Below, in pieces: positions 18,123 to 27,263 of a DNA stretch of 36,890 nucleotides. The notes under the pieces were generated by a model. It saw only the letters and a program-made list of their open reading frames with translations. It was not told where the DNA came from and did not search any database. The stretch spans positions 1-36,890 of the forward strand of contig CAMOSC010000006.1 in the NCBI GenBank assembly GCA_946624325.1. The letters are read 5' to 3'. The position numbers and the translations under genes were made by a program. Position 1 is the stretch's first letter; every line of letters begins with the position of its first letter. The stretch is from an uncultured Clostridia bacterium (GTDB lineage: Bacteria; Bacillota; Clostridia; Lachnospirales; Lachnospiraceae).

Positions 18123-20033
18123 ATGGATCGTTTTTTCGGATTTGACCTGGGCGATGCGGAAAGCGCGGTTGCCCGGCTGGAGAAGGGAGACCAGGCCGCG
18201 CCGGAGCTGATTGCCGTCCAGGGGGAGAAAAGCTTTGTTACGGCGTATGCCCTGCTGCCGGAGGGCGGCTTTGCCCTGGGTGAGAAAGCCTGCTACAGTG
18301 CGGACGCGCTCCGGCGGAAGATCCGCTTTAAGAGCCGTTTCCTTAAGGATCCGGGGAGCCGCGCGGATGTGAAGAGCTTTGCCGCCGGGGTGCTGGGCGA
18401 GCTGTACGGGAGCGGGGATCTGGTCAAAAATGAAGACTGCTGTTTTTACGTCGGTTGCCCCGCCGGCTGGAATAAAAACACCCGGGAGGAGTACCGTGAG
18501 CTGTTTGAGCGGGCAGGTTACCCGCCCGTAAGGATTGTGTCGGAATCCAGGGCCGCCATGGTGAGCGCCTGCCAGTCCAAGCACCTGCAGGTGGGCTATG
18601 ATATCCTTTCCAGACCGGTGCTGGTGGTGGATATCGGGTCGTCCACAACGGATTTTGCCTATATCATGGGCGGACATGAGGTGGAAATGCAGACCGCCGG
18701 CGAGGTGGTGCTGGGCGGCGGCGTCATGGATGAAATTCTTCTGGAGGAGGCGGTGAACGCCTCGGAGAATGCCGAAGCCATCCGGAAGATTTTTGCGGAG
18801 AGCGAGCCCTGGAAAAACTTCTGCGAGTTTGCCATGCGGCGCCTGAAGGAAAAGTATTATGCGGACGAGGAGTACTGGCAGGAGCATGAGTGCGCGGAAA
18901 CCTTAATGATCTACTACCGGGGACGGGAGCGGCTGAAGCTGTTCATGAACCGGGAAATGGCGGACAAGGCGGAGCGCCGCGGGAGCGGGACGCTGTCCGG
19001 AAAATCTTTCTATGAGGTATTCTCCGAGAGCCTGCTGGCAGTGAAGGAACATATCCAGGGCCGGGATCCGGAGCTGATTTTTCTGACGGGCGGTGTATCG
19101 AAGCTTCCCGCGGTTCGCGGATGGTGTGCCGAGGCCTTCCCGGATTCCGTGGTAATTGCCGGAATGGAACCGGAATTTGCGGTCGCAAGGGGGCTGGCCT
19201 GGAGCGGAAGGATTGACGAGGAGCTGCGGGAATTCCGGGCGGATCTTGAGCAGCTGAAGCAGTCCAGCTGTGTGGAGGATATCGTGAGCAGCCACATGCC
19301 TCAGCTTTACCGGGATATCGTGGACGTACTGGTGGAACCGCTGCTTTCCAAAGCCGCTGTCCCGGTATTTGAGGGGTGGCGCGACGGCGCGATTGAACGT
19401 CTGAGCGATACGGACGGGCGTCTGCAGGAGGAAATCGGCGCATATCTGCGAACGGAGGAAGCACGGGAACTCCTCGGGAAAACCATCGCGAAGTGGCTTA
19501 AGCCCATTGCCGATGAGCTGGAAGAGCATACGGTTCCGATCTGCGTCCGGCATAATGTCCCATACAGGGCACTGAGCCTCAACAGCTACTTCGCCGCGTC
19601 GGATATTGATATCCATGTAAATGCCCGGGATGTATTTGCCGTGGAGGAGGTGACATTCCTGATTGATTCGATCATCTCCATTTTCGTGGCCCTTCTGTGC
19701 GGCGGCGGGGGAATTGCGCTGATATCCAGCGGGCCCAGCGGCATTGTGGCGGGGGCCATGCTGTCCCTCCTGCTGCTGTTCCTCGGAAAGAAAAAAATGG
19801 AGGATGCGCTGCTGAAGGCAAAGCTTCCGAAGCCCGTGCGTAAACTCGTGCCGAGAAATGCATTCCGTTCCCGCATGGAAAACGTCACCGGCACCGTGAA
19901 GGCCCGTTTTTATGAGAATCTGGAAAAAAACAGGAATGAGGAGATTACCGCACGGCTTGTGGATGAAATCTCGGCCCAGATTGAAAACTGCCTGACCCGG
20001 ATGGCCGAGGTCGTTGAAATCCCGCTGGGATAG
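18123..20033 (+). CDS. Hsp70/actin-fold ATPase with C-terminal membrane hairpin
   Basis: 636 aa; phosphate-1 'FFGFDLGDAESAVARL', phosphate-2 'PVLVVDIGSSTTDFAYI', adenosine motif 'IFLTGGVSKLPAVRGW'; C-terminal TM 'FLIDSIISIFVALLCGGGGIALISSGPSGIVAGAMLSLLLLFLG'; no recognisable Hsp70 substrate-binding domain. Confidence 0.88.
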   Translation: MDRFFGFDLGDAESAVARLEKGDQAAPELIAVQGEKSFVTAYALLPEGGFALGEKACYSADALRRKIRFKSRFLKDPGSRADVKSFAAGVLGELYGSGDLVKNEDCCFYVGCPAGWNKNTREEYRELFERAGYPPVRIVSESRAAMVSACQSKHLQVGYDILSRPVLVVDIGSSTTDFAYIMGGHEVEMQTAGEVVLGGGVMDEILLEEAVNASENAEAIRKIFAESEPWKNFCEFAMRRLKEKYYADEEYWQEHECAETLMIYYRGRERLKLFMNREMADKAERRGSGTLSGKSFYEVFSESLLAVKEHIQGRDPELIFLTGGVSKLPAVRGWCAEAFPDSVVIAGMEPEFAVARGLAWSGRIDEELREFRADLEQLKQSSCVEDIVSSHMPQLYRDIVDVLVEPLLSKAAVPVFEGWRDGAIERLSDTDGRLQEEIGAYLRTEEARELLGKTIAKWLKPIADELEEHTVPICVRHNVPYRALSLNSYFAASDIDIHVNARDVFAVEEVTFLIDSIISIFVALLCGGGGIALISSGPSGIVAGAMLSLLLLFLGKKKMEDALLKAKLPKPVRKLVPRNAFRSRMENVTGTVKARFYENLEKNRNEEITARLVDEISAQIENCLTRMAEVVEIPLG

Positions 20034-20088
20034 AGGGAAACCGGTACGGATACAAAGTACAACTGTGTTTTGTGAGGAGGTTTAAAAG

Positions 20089-21255
20089 ATGCTGAAAAAC
20101 AGACGGATGAAAAAGCTTGCGGGTTGGATGGGAAGCGGTATCCTGGCTTTGAGCATGGCTTTTGGCTGCGCCGCACAGGCTGAAGACGGAACGGATCTGA
20201 CGGTTCAGGGCGATGTGATCGAGGTGGAAAAGTACGGCCATGCCGTTCTGGATATTACGGTGGAGGATTTCCTCGAAGCCGGTTTTGCCCTGGGCGATAT
20301 TGTCACGGTGGAAGCCGGAAGCTACAGCGGCGATATGCCTTTCTTCAACGGCTATTACGTGGACCGCGGGGAATATATGCTGCGTGCCTACCCGGGTTAT
20401 GAGAATATCGCTGTCTGCATCAATTACGGAAACTTTGCCGAGACTGCAGGGATCGGCGAGGGGGATCCGGTGACCGTCACGCTGAAGGAAAAGGCCGGCG
20501 CGCTGGATCTGCAGGAGATCAATAATCTGGAGTATTCCAAGGTCCGCAAGGATTACGACAGCGACGAGATTTTTGCCAATTTCCGTCCGGTTACCGTCGG
20601 CCGAATTGGGGAAGGGAAACTGTACCGCTCCGCTTCGCCCGTGGATGATGCGTTTAACCGGGCGTCATACGCGTATGCGCTGATGGAGCCCCTGGGCGTG
20701 AACGGAATAATGAATCTGGCGGATACGGAGGAGGAACTGACGGAGCGCTTTGAAGCGGAGGATTTCAAATCGGATGCCTATCGTGAGCTCTATGAAGCCG
20801 GGGGCGTTATTGCCCTTGGACTGCCGGCGGATTTTTCCTCGGAAGAGTTTCAGGAGGGGATTGTGAAGGGGCTGACCTTCCTGTCGGAGCTTGATCCCCC
20901 CTATCTGGTACACTGCACCGAGGGGAAGGACCGGGCCGGCTATGCCAGTATGATGCTGGAGGCCCTGCTCGGCGCCGATATCGATGAAATTACCGAAGAT
21001 TACATGCAGAGCTTCGTAAACTACTATAAAGTGGAACCGGACACGCACAAATATGAGCTGATTATTGAGAAAAACCTCATGGAGATGTTAAAGGAAGTGA
21101 CAGGCTCCGACACCCCGGAGGAGGAAGACCTGCAGGAGGCCGCGGAGCAGTACCTGATCGGCTGCGGCATGGAAGAGGAAGCAATTGAGCGTCTGCAGGA
21201 GAAGCTCTCGGGGGAATCCGCGGAGAACGAAGAGGAGAGCGGATCCGCGGCCTGA
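20089..21255 (+). CDS. Secreted tyrosine/dual-specificity phosphatase-like protein with extra N-terminal beta domain
   Basis: 388 aa; signal peptide; P-loop HCTEGKDRAG; 'KLYRSASPVDDAFNRASYAYALMEPLGVNGIMNLADTEEE'; GAGGAGG RBS. Confidence 0.88.
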   Translation: MLKNRRMKKLAGWMGSGILALSMAFGCAAQAEDGTDLTVQGDVIEVEKYGHAVLDITVEDFLEAGFALGDIVTVEAGSYSGDMPFFNGYYVDRGEYMLRAYPGYENIAVCINYGNFAETAGIGEGDPVTVTLKEKAGALDLQEINNLEYSKVRKDYDSDEIFANFRPVTVGRIGEGKLYRSASPVDDAFNRASYAYALMEPLGVNGIMNLADTEEELTERFEAEDFKSDAYRELYEAGGVIALGLPADFSSEEFQEGIVKGLTFLSELDPPYLVHCTEGKDRAGYASMMLEALLGADIDEITEDYMQSFVNYYKVEPDTHKYELIIEKNLMEMLKEVTGSDTPEEEDLQEAAEQYLIGCGMEEEAIERLQEKLSGESAENEEESGSAA

Positions 21256-21333
21256 TCCGGCGCGAGTTCAAATAACCGTTTTGCCGGAAGCTTTATCCGG
21301 GAGAAGCGGGACAGACTGAAGGAAACCAGAATT

Positions 21334-22710
21334 ATGAAATACGATGTTATTATTATCGGCGCCGGGCCCGGAGGCATCTTCTCGGCCTATGAGCTGATCA
21401 GGCTGAAGCCTGAAACGAGGATTGCAGTATTTGAGAGCGGAAATCCGCTCGAAAAGCGGCGCTGTCCCATAGACGGCGTCAGGGTTAAGAGCTGCATAGG
21501 CTGCAAACCCTGTTCCATTATGAACGGTTTTGGCGGGGCGGGGGCCTATTCGGACGGCAAGTACAATATCACCAATCAGTTTGGCGGAACGCTGTATGCG
21601 TATATCGGGAAGCAGGAAGCCATTGACCTGATGAACTATGTGGACAGCATCAATATGGCCCACGGGGGTGAGGGCACAAAGCTGTACAGCACCGCCGATT
21701 CGCAGATCAAAAAGCTGTGCCTCCAGCATGATCTCCATCTGCTGGACGCCCAGGTGCGGCACCTCGGAACCGATATCAACTATGTGGTGCTGGAGAATCT
21801 CTACCGTGAGCTGAAGGACAAAGTGGACTTTCATTTCCTTTCCACGGCGGAAACGGTTGAGAAGACGGAGGGCGGGTACCGGGTTCTCGTAAACGGACGG
21901 TATTATGAGGCGAAGGACTGCATCATCTCTGCCGGCCGCAGCGGCAGCAAATGGATGGAAAGCGTCTGCCGCAGCCTGAAGATACCGACAAAATCCAACC
22001 GGGTGGACATCGGCGTCCGCGTGGAGCTGCCCGCGGCCGTCTTTTCCCATCTGACGGACCAGCTTTACGAGAGTAAAATCGTATACCGTACCTCCCACTA
22101 CGGAGACCTGGTGCGGACCTTCTGCATGAATCCGAAGGGCGCCGTGGTCAATGAGAACACCAACGGAATCGTCACGGTCAACGGACACAGTTATGAAGAT
22201 CCGGAAAGACAGACGGAGAACACCAATTTTGCCCTGCTGGTTGCCAAACATTTTTCCGAGCCGTTCAAGGACAGCAACGGATACGGAGAGAGCATTGCCC
22301 GTCTTTCCAACATGCTGGGCGGCGGCGTGATTGTACAGCGCTTCGGCGACCTGGTAACCGGACACCGCAGCACGCCCTCGCGGATTGCGGAAAGCTTTGT
22401 GACGCCCACGCTGTCAGCCACGCCGGGAGATCTGAGCCTGGTTATTCCGAAACGCATTCTGGACGGCATCATTGAGATGATTTACAAGCTTGATAAGATC
22501 GCGCCCGGAACCGCCAATGACGATACGCTGCTCTACGGCGTGGAGGTGAAGTTCTATAACATGGAGGTGGAGATCGACAGCCACCTGGAGACCCGGCATA
22601 AGGGCCTGTTTGTGATCGGGGACTGCAGCGGGATTACCCACTCGCTGTCCCATGCTTCCGCCAGCGGCGTACATGTGGCGAGATATCTGGCGGGAACGGC
22701 TGCAGAATAG
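21334..22710 (+). CDS. NAD(P)/FAD-dependent oxidoreductase
   Basis: MKYDVIIIGAGPGGIFSAYEL dinucleotide-binding motif; C-terminal 'GLFVIGDCSGITHSLSHASASGVHVARYL'; CIGCKPC cysteine cluster. Confidence 0.92.
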   Translation: MKYDVIIIGAGPGGIFSAYELIRLKPETRIAVFESGNPLEKRRCPIDGVRVKSCIGCKPCSIMNGFGGAGAYSDGKYNITNQFGGTLYAYIGKQEAIDLMNYVDSINMAHGGEGTKLYSTADSQIKKLCLQHDLHLLDAQVRHLGTDINYVVLENLYRELKDKVDFHFLSTAETVEKTEGGYRVLVNGRYYEAKDCIISAGRSGSKWMESVCRSLKIPTKSNRVDIGVRVELPAAVFSHLTDQLYESKIVYRTSHYGDLVRTFCMNPKGAVVNENTNGIVTVNGHSYEDPERQTENTNFALLVAKHFSEPFKDSNGYGESIARLSNMLGGGVIVQRFGDLVTGHRSTPSRIAESFVTPTLSATPGDLSLVIPKRILDGIIEMIYKLDKIAPGTANDDTLLYGVEVKFYNMEVEIDSHLETRHKGLFVIGDCSGITHSLSHASASGVHVARYLAGTAAE

Positions 22711-22764
22711 TCATCCATGGTCATCAGGACAAAGTACAAAACTGCGTTTTGGGAGGAGCAGGAT

Positions 22765-25700
22765 ATGAGACAGGGAGAAACAGAACTTACGGACCTTTCC
22801 GGACGCTGGCATGTAAGGCTGGCGGATGGTTCGGAATACGAGGCCGTACTTCCCGGCACGCTGGATCAGAACCGGATCGGGTATCCGGACCGGATGGATC
22901 ACCCCATCCATCCCGATGAGGATTCGGGGATGAATGTCCGCGACGAGGAAAATGCGGACACCATCGCCACGCGCTTCACCCGGAAATATACATATGAGGG
23001 AGCGGCGGTTTTTTCAAGGACGGTTGCGTACCGGGAGAAGTCGGGAAGGCGGCTTTTTCTGGAGGCGGAGCGCGCCAGGTGCCTGCGCCTGTATGCGGAC
23101 GGTACGGAAATTCCGCATTTTATTCCGGGAACGCTTTCCACGCCGCATGTTTTTGAACTGACCGGGAAGCTTAACGGGGAGCACAGGCTGGAAATTGTTT
23201 CCGACAACAGTTATCCGGGCCTGCCCCATGACAATATTGTCTATTCTTCCACGGCGACGGATGAAACCCAGACCAACTGGAACGGCATTACCGGGTATTT
23301 CCGCCTCCGGGAGGAGTCGGAGATTTTTCTTTCCGCCCTGAGGGTTTATCCGCTTGAAGAGAGCACAATGCTCCGCGTTGAAGCGGAGGTGAGCGCACCC
23401 TGCCCCTGGACCGGAACGCTTGCGTGCGAGAGTACGGCCATTGCGGGCCGGAGGGTTTCGCGGCCCGTCCGGGGACGGGCAGGAACGGTTTGCCTGGTTT
23501 TTGAGCGGATTCCTGTCGAACAGGGCGCTGATCTCTGGGATGAAGACGGCGTCATGCAGGAGCTCTGTGCCAGACTGGACTTTGAAACGGAATCCGGAGA
23601 AAGCGGGCAGCCGGCCGGAGATATGTGCGGTAGCGGCATTGCCTGTGCCGCAGCTGGATATGAAGGTCTGCCGGATCAAACGGAAGCGGAACCCGGCAGC
23701 GGGAACTGCCATACCGGAGCGGGAACCAGTGAAAGGGCGGTTTCCTTTGGTCTGAGAACCTTCGGAGACAACGGAACGGGAAGGCTTGCATTAAACGGCC
23801 GGACGATATTTCTGCGCAGCGAAGCAAACTGCGCGGAGTTCCCGGAGACCGGCTGTCCGCCCACGGATAGCGCTTCCTGGGAAGAAATCCTTAGGCGCTA
23901 CCGGGCTTACGGCATCAACTGCATGCGGTTTCACTCCCACTGTCCGCCGGAAGCGGCCTTTGAGGCGGCGGACCGCCTGGGGATGCTCATGCAGCCGGAG
24001 CTCTCCCACTGGAACCCGAAAAATGCCTTTGAGACGGATGAAAGCTTCGTCTATTACCGCACGGAGATGCGGGAAATCCTGCGGACGCTGGCAAATCATC
24101 CTTCTTTCGTCATGCTGACCTGGGGAAACGAGCTTGCCTGCGGGGAGACCGGGCATGAGCGCATGCGTGAATTGCTTCGGGAGGCAAAGGAGACGGACCC
24201 GACCCGGCTGTACGCCGAGGGCTCCAACGCGCATTACGGCATGGCCGGGGCGGAGAAGGATGCGGATTTCTATGCCAGTCAGAACTGGTACAGTATGCCG
24301 CTTCGCGGGACCGCGGCCGGCGGCAGGGACGGAAGCGGTCTGAAGGGGTATATCAACAATGCGTATCCCGGCAGCCGCACGGATTATTCCGATACCATGA
24401 AAGCGCTCAGGGAAACCTTCAAAAAGCCTGTTTTCAGCTTTGAGGTGGGACAGTTTGAGGTCCTTCCCGATTTCGGTGAGCTGGCGGATTTCCACGGCAT
24501 CTCGGATCCGGCAAATTACCGGCTGATTCAGAGGAAGGCAGAGCGGCTCGGATTGATGGATGTATGGCCGGAGTATGTGCAGGCTACGGGAGAGCTCTCC
24601 CGGCTTGCCTACCGGGAGGAGATTGAGGCTGCCATGCGGACGGAAGCGCTTTCCGGCATCTCGCTCCTGGGCCTGCAGGATTTCCCGGGCCAGGGCACAG
24701 CCCTGGTCGGCATGATGAATGCCCATCTGGATCCGAAGCCCTGGCCTTTTGCCAGGCCCGAAGCCTTCGCCCGGTTTTTCAGGGACTGTCAGGTGCTGAT
24801 CGGCCTTTCCGGATATACCTGGGAGAATACGGAGACGCTGTCGGCCGTGCTGACGGTGGCAAATTACGGGAAAGAAAGGCTGGAGGGGGAGGTTGAGGCG
24901 TGGCTTCTGGCGGAGGAAGGCGATGATCTGAAAGGGCTTCCCGAAAGTCTTAAGGAGGAGGCTTTCCTGCGATTCGCCGGGCTTGAAGGAAATCCGCAGG
25001 AGGATGTCGGAATCCGCTGTGTATGGAAGTACCGGTCGCAAAACCGTATCGTCTGTGAGGCGGGAAAGCACACGAAAGCGGGAGTGCTTTCGGCGGAGCT
25101 TTCCGGTATCCGCCGGGCATCCCGCATGGAGCTTGTGGTGCGCATCGGGGAGGTCATGAACGGCTGTCCGCTTTGGGTGTATCCGGCCGAAAACCCCCAA
25201 AAGCCCGACTGTGTCTTTGAGACGGAGTCGATGGATGAGGCGGCAGGGCGCGTACTTGAGGAGGGCGGGATTGTCTACCTTTCTCCGAAAGCTTCCGCCG
25301 CTGCCATGCCGCGCTCCGTCAAAACGCAGTTTACCACGGATTTCTGGTCTGTGGGCACCTTCCCGGGACAGCCGGGCGGCATGGGCCAGCTGATTGATGT
25401 GTCTCACCCGCTGTTTAAGGACTTCCCGACGGAGTTCCATACCAACTGGCAGTGGTGGCCGATGGCAGGCTCAAGAGCTGTTATCCTGCCGGATTCCGTC
25501 ATCTGCGGGAGAAATGACCGGGCGGCTGCGGACAGCCCGGGACGCGGGAAGGAAGTGCCCGAAGGAAAGCCGGAAAAACCGGGAAAGCCTTTCAAAGCCA
25601 TTATTACAGAAATGGACAGTTATGCGTATATGCGTCCCATGGCGCAGCTTTTTGAGTGCCGCTGCGGAAAGGGCCGCGTACTGTTTTCCTCCATGGGTCT

Positions 25701-25842
25701 CCAGGATCTCAGACAGTATCCGGAGGCCAGGGCCCTGCTTGGAAGCATATACCGTTATCTCGCTTCCGACGCTTTTGCCCCGGAAGCGGAGCTTACTCCG
25801 GAGGAACTGGAAAGCCTGGCTCCCTGCCGGCAGGAAGTATAA
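22765..25842 (+). CDS. Glycoside hydrolase family 2-like protein
   Basis: Start MRQGETEL after GGAGGAG; 'TWGNELACGE' (GNE acid/base) and 'FSFEVGQFEVLPDF' (putative nucleophile E); jelly-roll-like N-terminal region. Confidence 0.87.
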   Translation: MRQGETELTDLSGRWHVRLADGSEYEAVLPGTLDQNRIGYPDRMDHPIHPDEDSGMNVRDEENADTIATRFTRKYTYEGAAVFSRTVAYREKSGRRLFLEAERARCLRLYADGTEIPHFIPGTLSTPHVFELTGKLNGEHRLEIVSDNSYPGLPHDNIVYSSTATDETQTNWNGITGYFRLREESEIFLSALRVYPLEESTMLRVEAEVSAPCPWTGTLACESTAIAGRRVSRPVRGRAGTVCLVFERIPVEQGADLWDEDGVMQELCARLDFETESGESGQPAGDMCGSGIACAAAGYEGLPDQTEAEPGSGNCHTGAGTSERAVSFGLRTFGDNGTGRLALNGRTIFLRSEANCAEFPETGCPPTDSASWEEILRRYRAYGINCMRFHSHCPPEAAFEAADRLGMLMQPELSHWNPKNAFETDESFVYYRTEMREILRTLANHPSFVMLTWGNELACGETGHERMRELLREAKETDPTRLYAEGSNAHYGMAGAEKDADFYASQNWYSMPLRGTAAGGRDGSGLKGYINNAYPGSRTDYSDTMKALRETFKKPVFSFEVGQFEVLPDFGELADFHGISDPANYRLIQRKAERLGLMDVWPEYVQATGELSRLAYREEIEAAMRTEALSGISLLGLQDFPGQGTALVGMMNAHLDPKPWPFARPEAFARFFRDCQVLIGLSGYTWENTETLSAVLTVANYGKERLEGEVEAWLLAEEGDDLKGLPESLKEEAFLRFAGLEGNPQEDVGIRCVWKYRSQNRIVCEAGKHTKAGVLSAELSGIRRASRMELVVRIGEVMNGCPLWVYPAENPQKPDCVFETESMDEAAGRVLEEGGIVYLSPKASAAAMPRSVKTQFTTDFWSVGTFPGQPGGMGQLIDVSHPLFKDFPTEFHTNWQWWPMAGSRAVILPDSVICGRNDRAAADSPGRGKEVPEGKPEKPGKPFKAIITEMDSYAYMRPMAQLFECRCGKGRVLFSSMGLQDLRQYPEARALLGSIYRYLASDAFAPEAELTPEELESLAPCRQEV

Positions 25843-25911
25843 AACAGAAAACGTATAAAAAGAGCCATGTTGACAGGCTCACGGCATAAAGCGGCCGTTC
25901 GCTGGCACGGC

Positions 25912-26070
25912 TCTGCCATATGGCAGAAAATAGCTTATTGCTTCGATCGGATGGGCGGAAAAACCATCCGCCCACCCGATTCCGCAGGCGGACATGCTCA
26001 GCCTCCGGCTGCTCATGTTCAACACCCGGCAGATGTGGAAGCTCGCGAGCGGCTTCCACGCCTGCCGGGT
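25912..26070. repeat. Cluster of intergenic hairpins/palindromes
   Basis: TCTGCCATATGGCAGA perfect palindrome (25912-25927); GGGCGGA/TCCGCCC (25953-25973); ACCCGGCAG..GTGGAAGC/GCTTCCAC..CTGCCGGGT (26024-26070). Confidence 0.8.
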
Positions 26071-26084
26071 TCCTGCACAAAGAA

Positions 26085-26119
26085 AAAAAGCTTTCAGGCG
26101 TCTTGCCTGAAAGCTTTTT
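26085..26119. terminator. Bidirectional intrinsic terminator
   Basis: AAAAAGCTTTCAGGC-gtctt-GCCTGAAAGCTTTTT between convergent GH2 and AraC genes. Confidence 0.88.
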
Positions 26120-26128
26120 GCATGTTTG

Positions 26129-26980
26129 TTATTTTCCTTCCAGAGTCCTGTATTCCAGAGGCGTGAGGCCGACATGCTTTTTGAAGGAGCTGCAGAAAAC
26201 GCTCTCGCCGGAAAAACCGGTGGCAGAACAGATTTCACGGATGGAGAGCCGTGAGTTCTTCAGCAGATATTTTGCGGTATTGATGCGGACATGGATGATA
26301 TACTCATGCGGCGTGAAGCCTGTATCCCGTTTGAAGGCGCGGATGAAGTGGAACTTGCTTAAACCGGCCAGCTGAGCGAGCTGCTCCACCGGGACATCCT
26401 CCGCAAAATGCTCCCCGATATAGGAGATCACCACGTCGCTTGTCTGAAGCATCTGGGAACGGCTGCTCTGGCCGGGAACATAGAGGCACAGCTCCGTGAG
26501 GATATCGGTGATGTGTTTTGAAAACAGCGCCTCATGAATGACTTCGCCGTTGTGGAAGGTATCGTAGATGGCCGTCAGGGCTTTTACGGCGTTGGCCGGT
26601 TCGCGAAGAACCACGGAGTTTCCGCCGATGCGCTGGACGATCATCTCGTAATAGGCCCTGGCACTCGGGCCGTCAAAATGACACCAGAGCGCTTCGCAGC
26701 CCGTCTCGGTGCGGTAGGAATGCGGCTTGTAGCAGTCGATCAGAACAAAGGAGCCCGCCGTGATGATGTCTGCCTGATCGTCCAGCTCCACGGTCAAACG
26801 GCCGGAACGGATATAGATCAGGAGAAAGCTGTCATAGGAATCCCTCCTGAGGGAATATCCCGGCTCATAGATAAAACGACCGGTATAGAGCGGGTAGAAG
26901 AACATGTCTTTGGCGACACGGCTCGGAACATACACATAATAATCCGATTCGGCAGAGACAAAGGATTCACGGGATTTCAT
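26129..26980 (-). CDS. AraC-family transcriptional regulator with N-terminal cupin
   Basis: 283 aa; C-terminal 'VPVEQLAQLAGLSKFHFIRAFKRDTGFTPHEYIIHVRINTAKYLLKNSRLSIREICSATGFSGESVFCSSFKKHVGLTPLEYR'. Confidence 0.94.
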   Translation of the reverse strand: MKSRESFVSAESDYYVYVPSRVAKDMFFYPLYTGRFIYEPGYSLRRDSYDSFLLIYIRSGRLTVELDDQADIITAGSFVLIDCYKPHSYRTETGCEALWCHFDGPSARAYYEMIVQRIGGNSVVLREPANAVKALTAIYDTFHNGEVIHEALFSKHITDILTELCLYVPGQSSRSQMLQTSDVVISYIGEHFAEDVPVEQLAQLAGLSKFHFIRAFKRDTGFTPHEYIIHVRINTAKYLLKNSRLSIREICSATGFSGESVFCSSFKKHVGLTPLEYRTLEGK

Positions 26981-27263
26981 AGATCACACCTCGCTAAACA
27001 TCCAAAATTGAATATATTCACTGAAAGGGAAATGCATATCGGGATATTCATATAACATATATAGACATATTTTAAAAGAAAAAAATGAAAAATGCAATAA
27101 AAAAATGAAAAAAATATGGGTACTTTTCGGGGACGGAGCCCTGAAATGACAGAAAACAGCTGCCGTCCCACAGCGGAATGCATGATATATGCCCGAAAAA
27201 AGAAAGCCTGAATACCCCGCGGGCCGCGGCACGGGGCAGCGTACAGATGTTCAAATCGTTGCA

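Noticed and set aside
21268-22365. 365-aa - strand ORF
   Set aside because: Antisense to the FAD oxidoreductase.
23791-25440. 549-aa - strand ORF
   Set aside because: Antisense to GH2; long only because of GC-rich codon bias.
26981-27263. AT-rich region as a possible attachment site or origin
   Set aside because: Only short A/T runs and weak palindromes; no integrase, tRNA or DnaA-box cluster seen; most likely the AraC promoter region.
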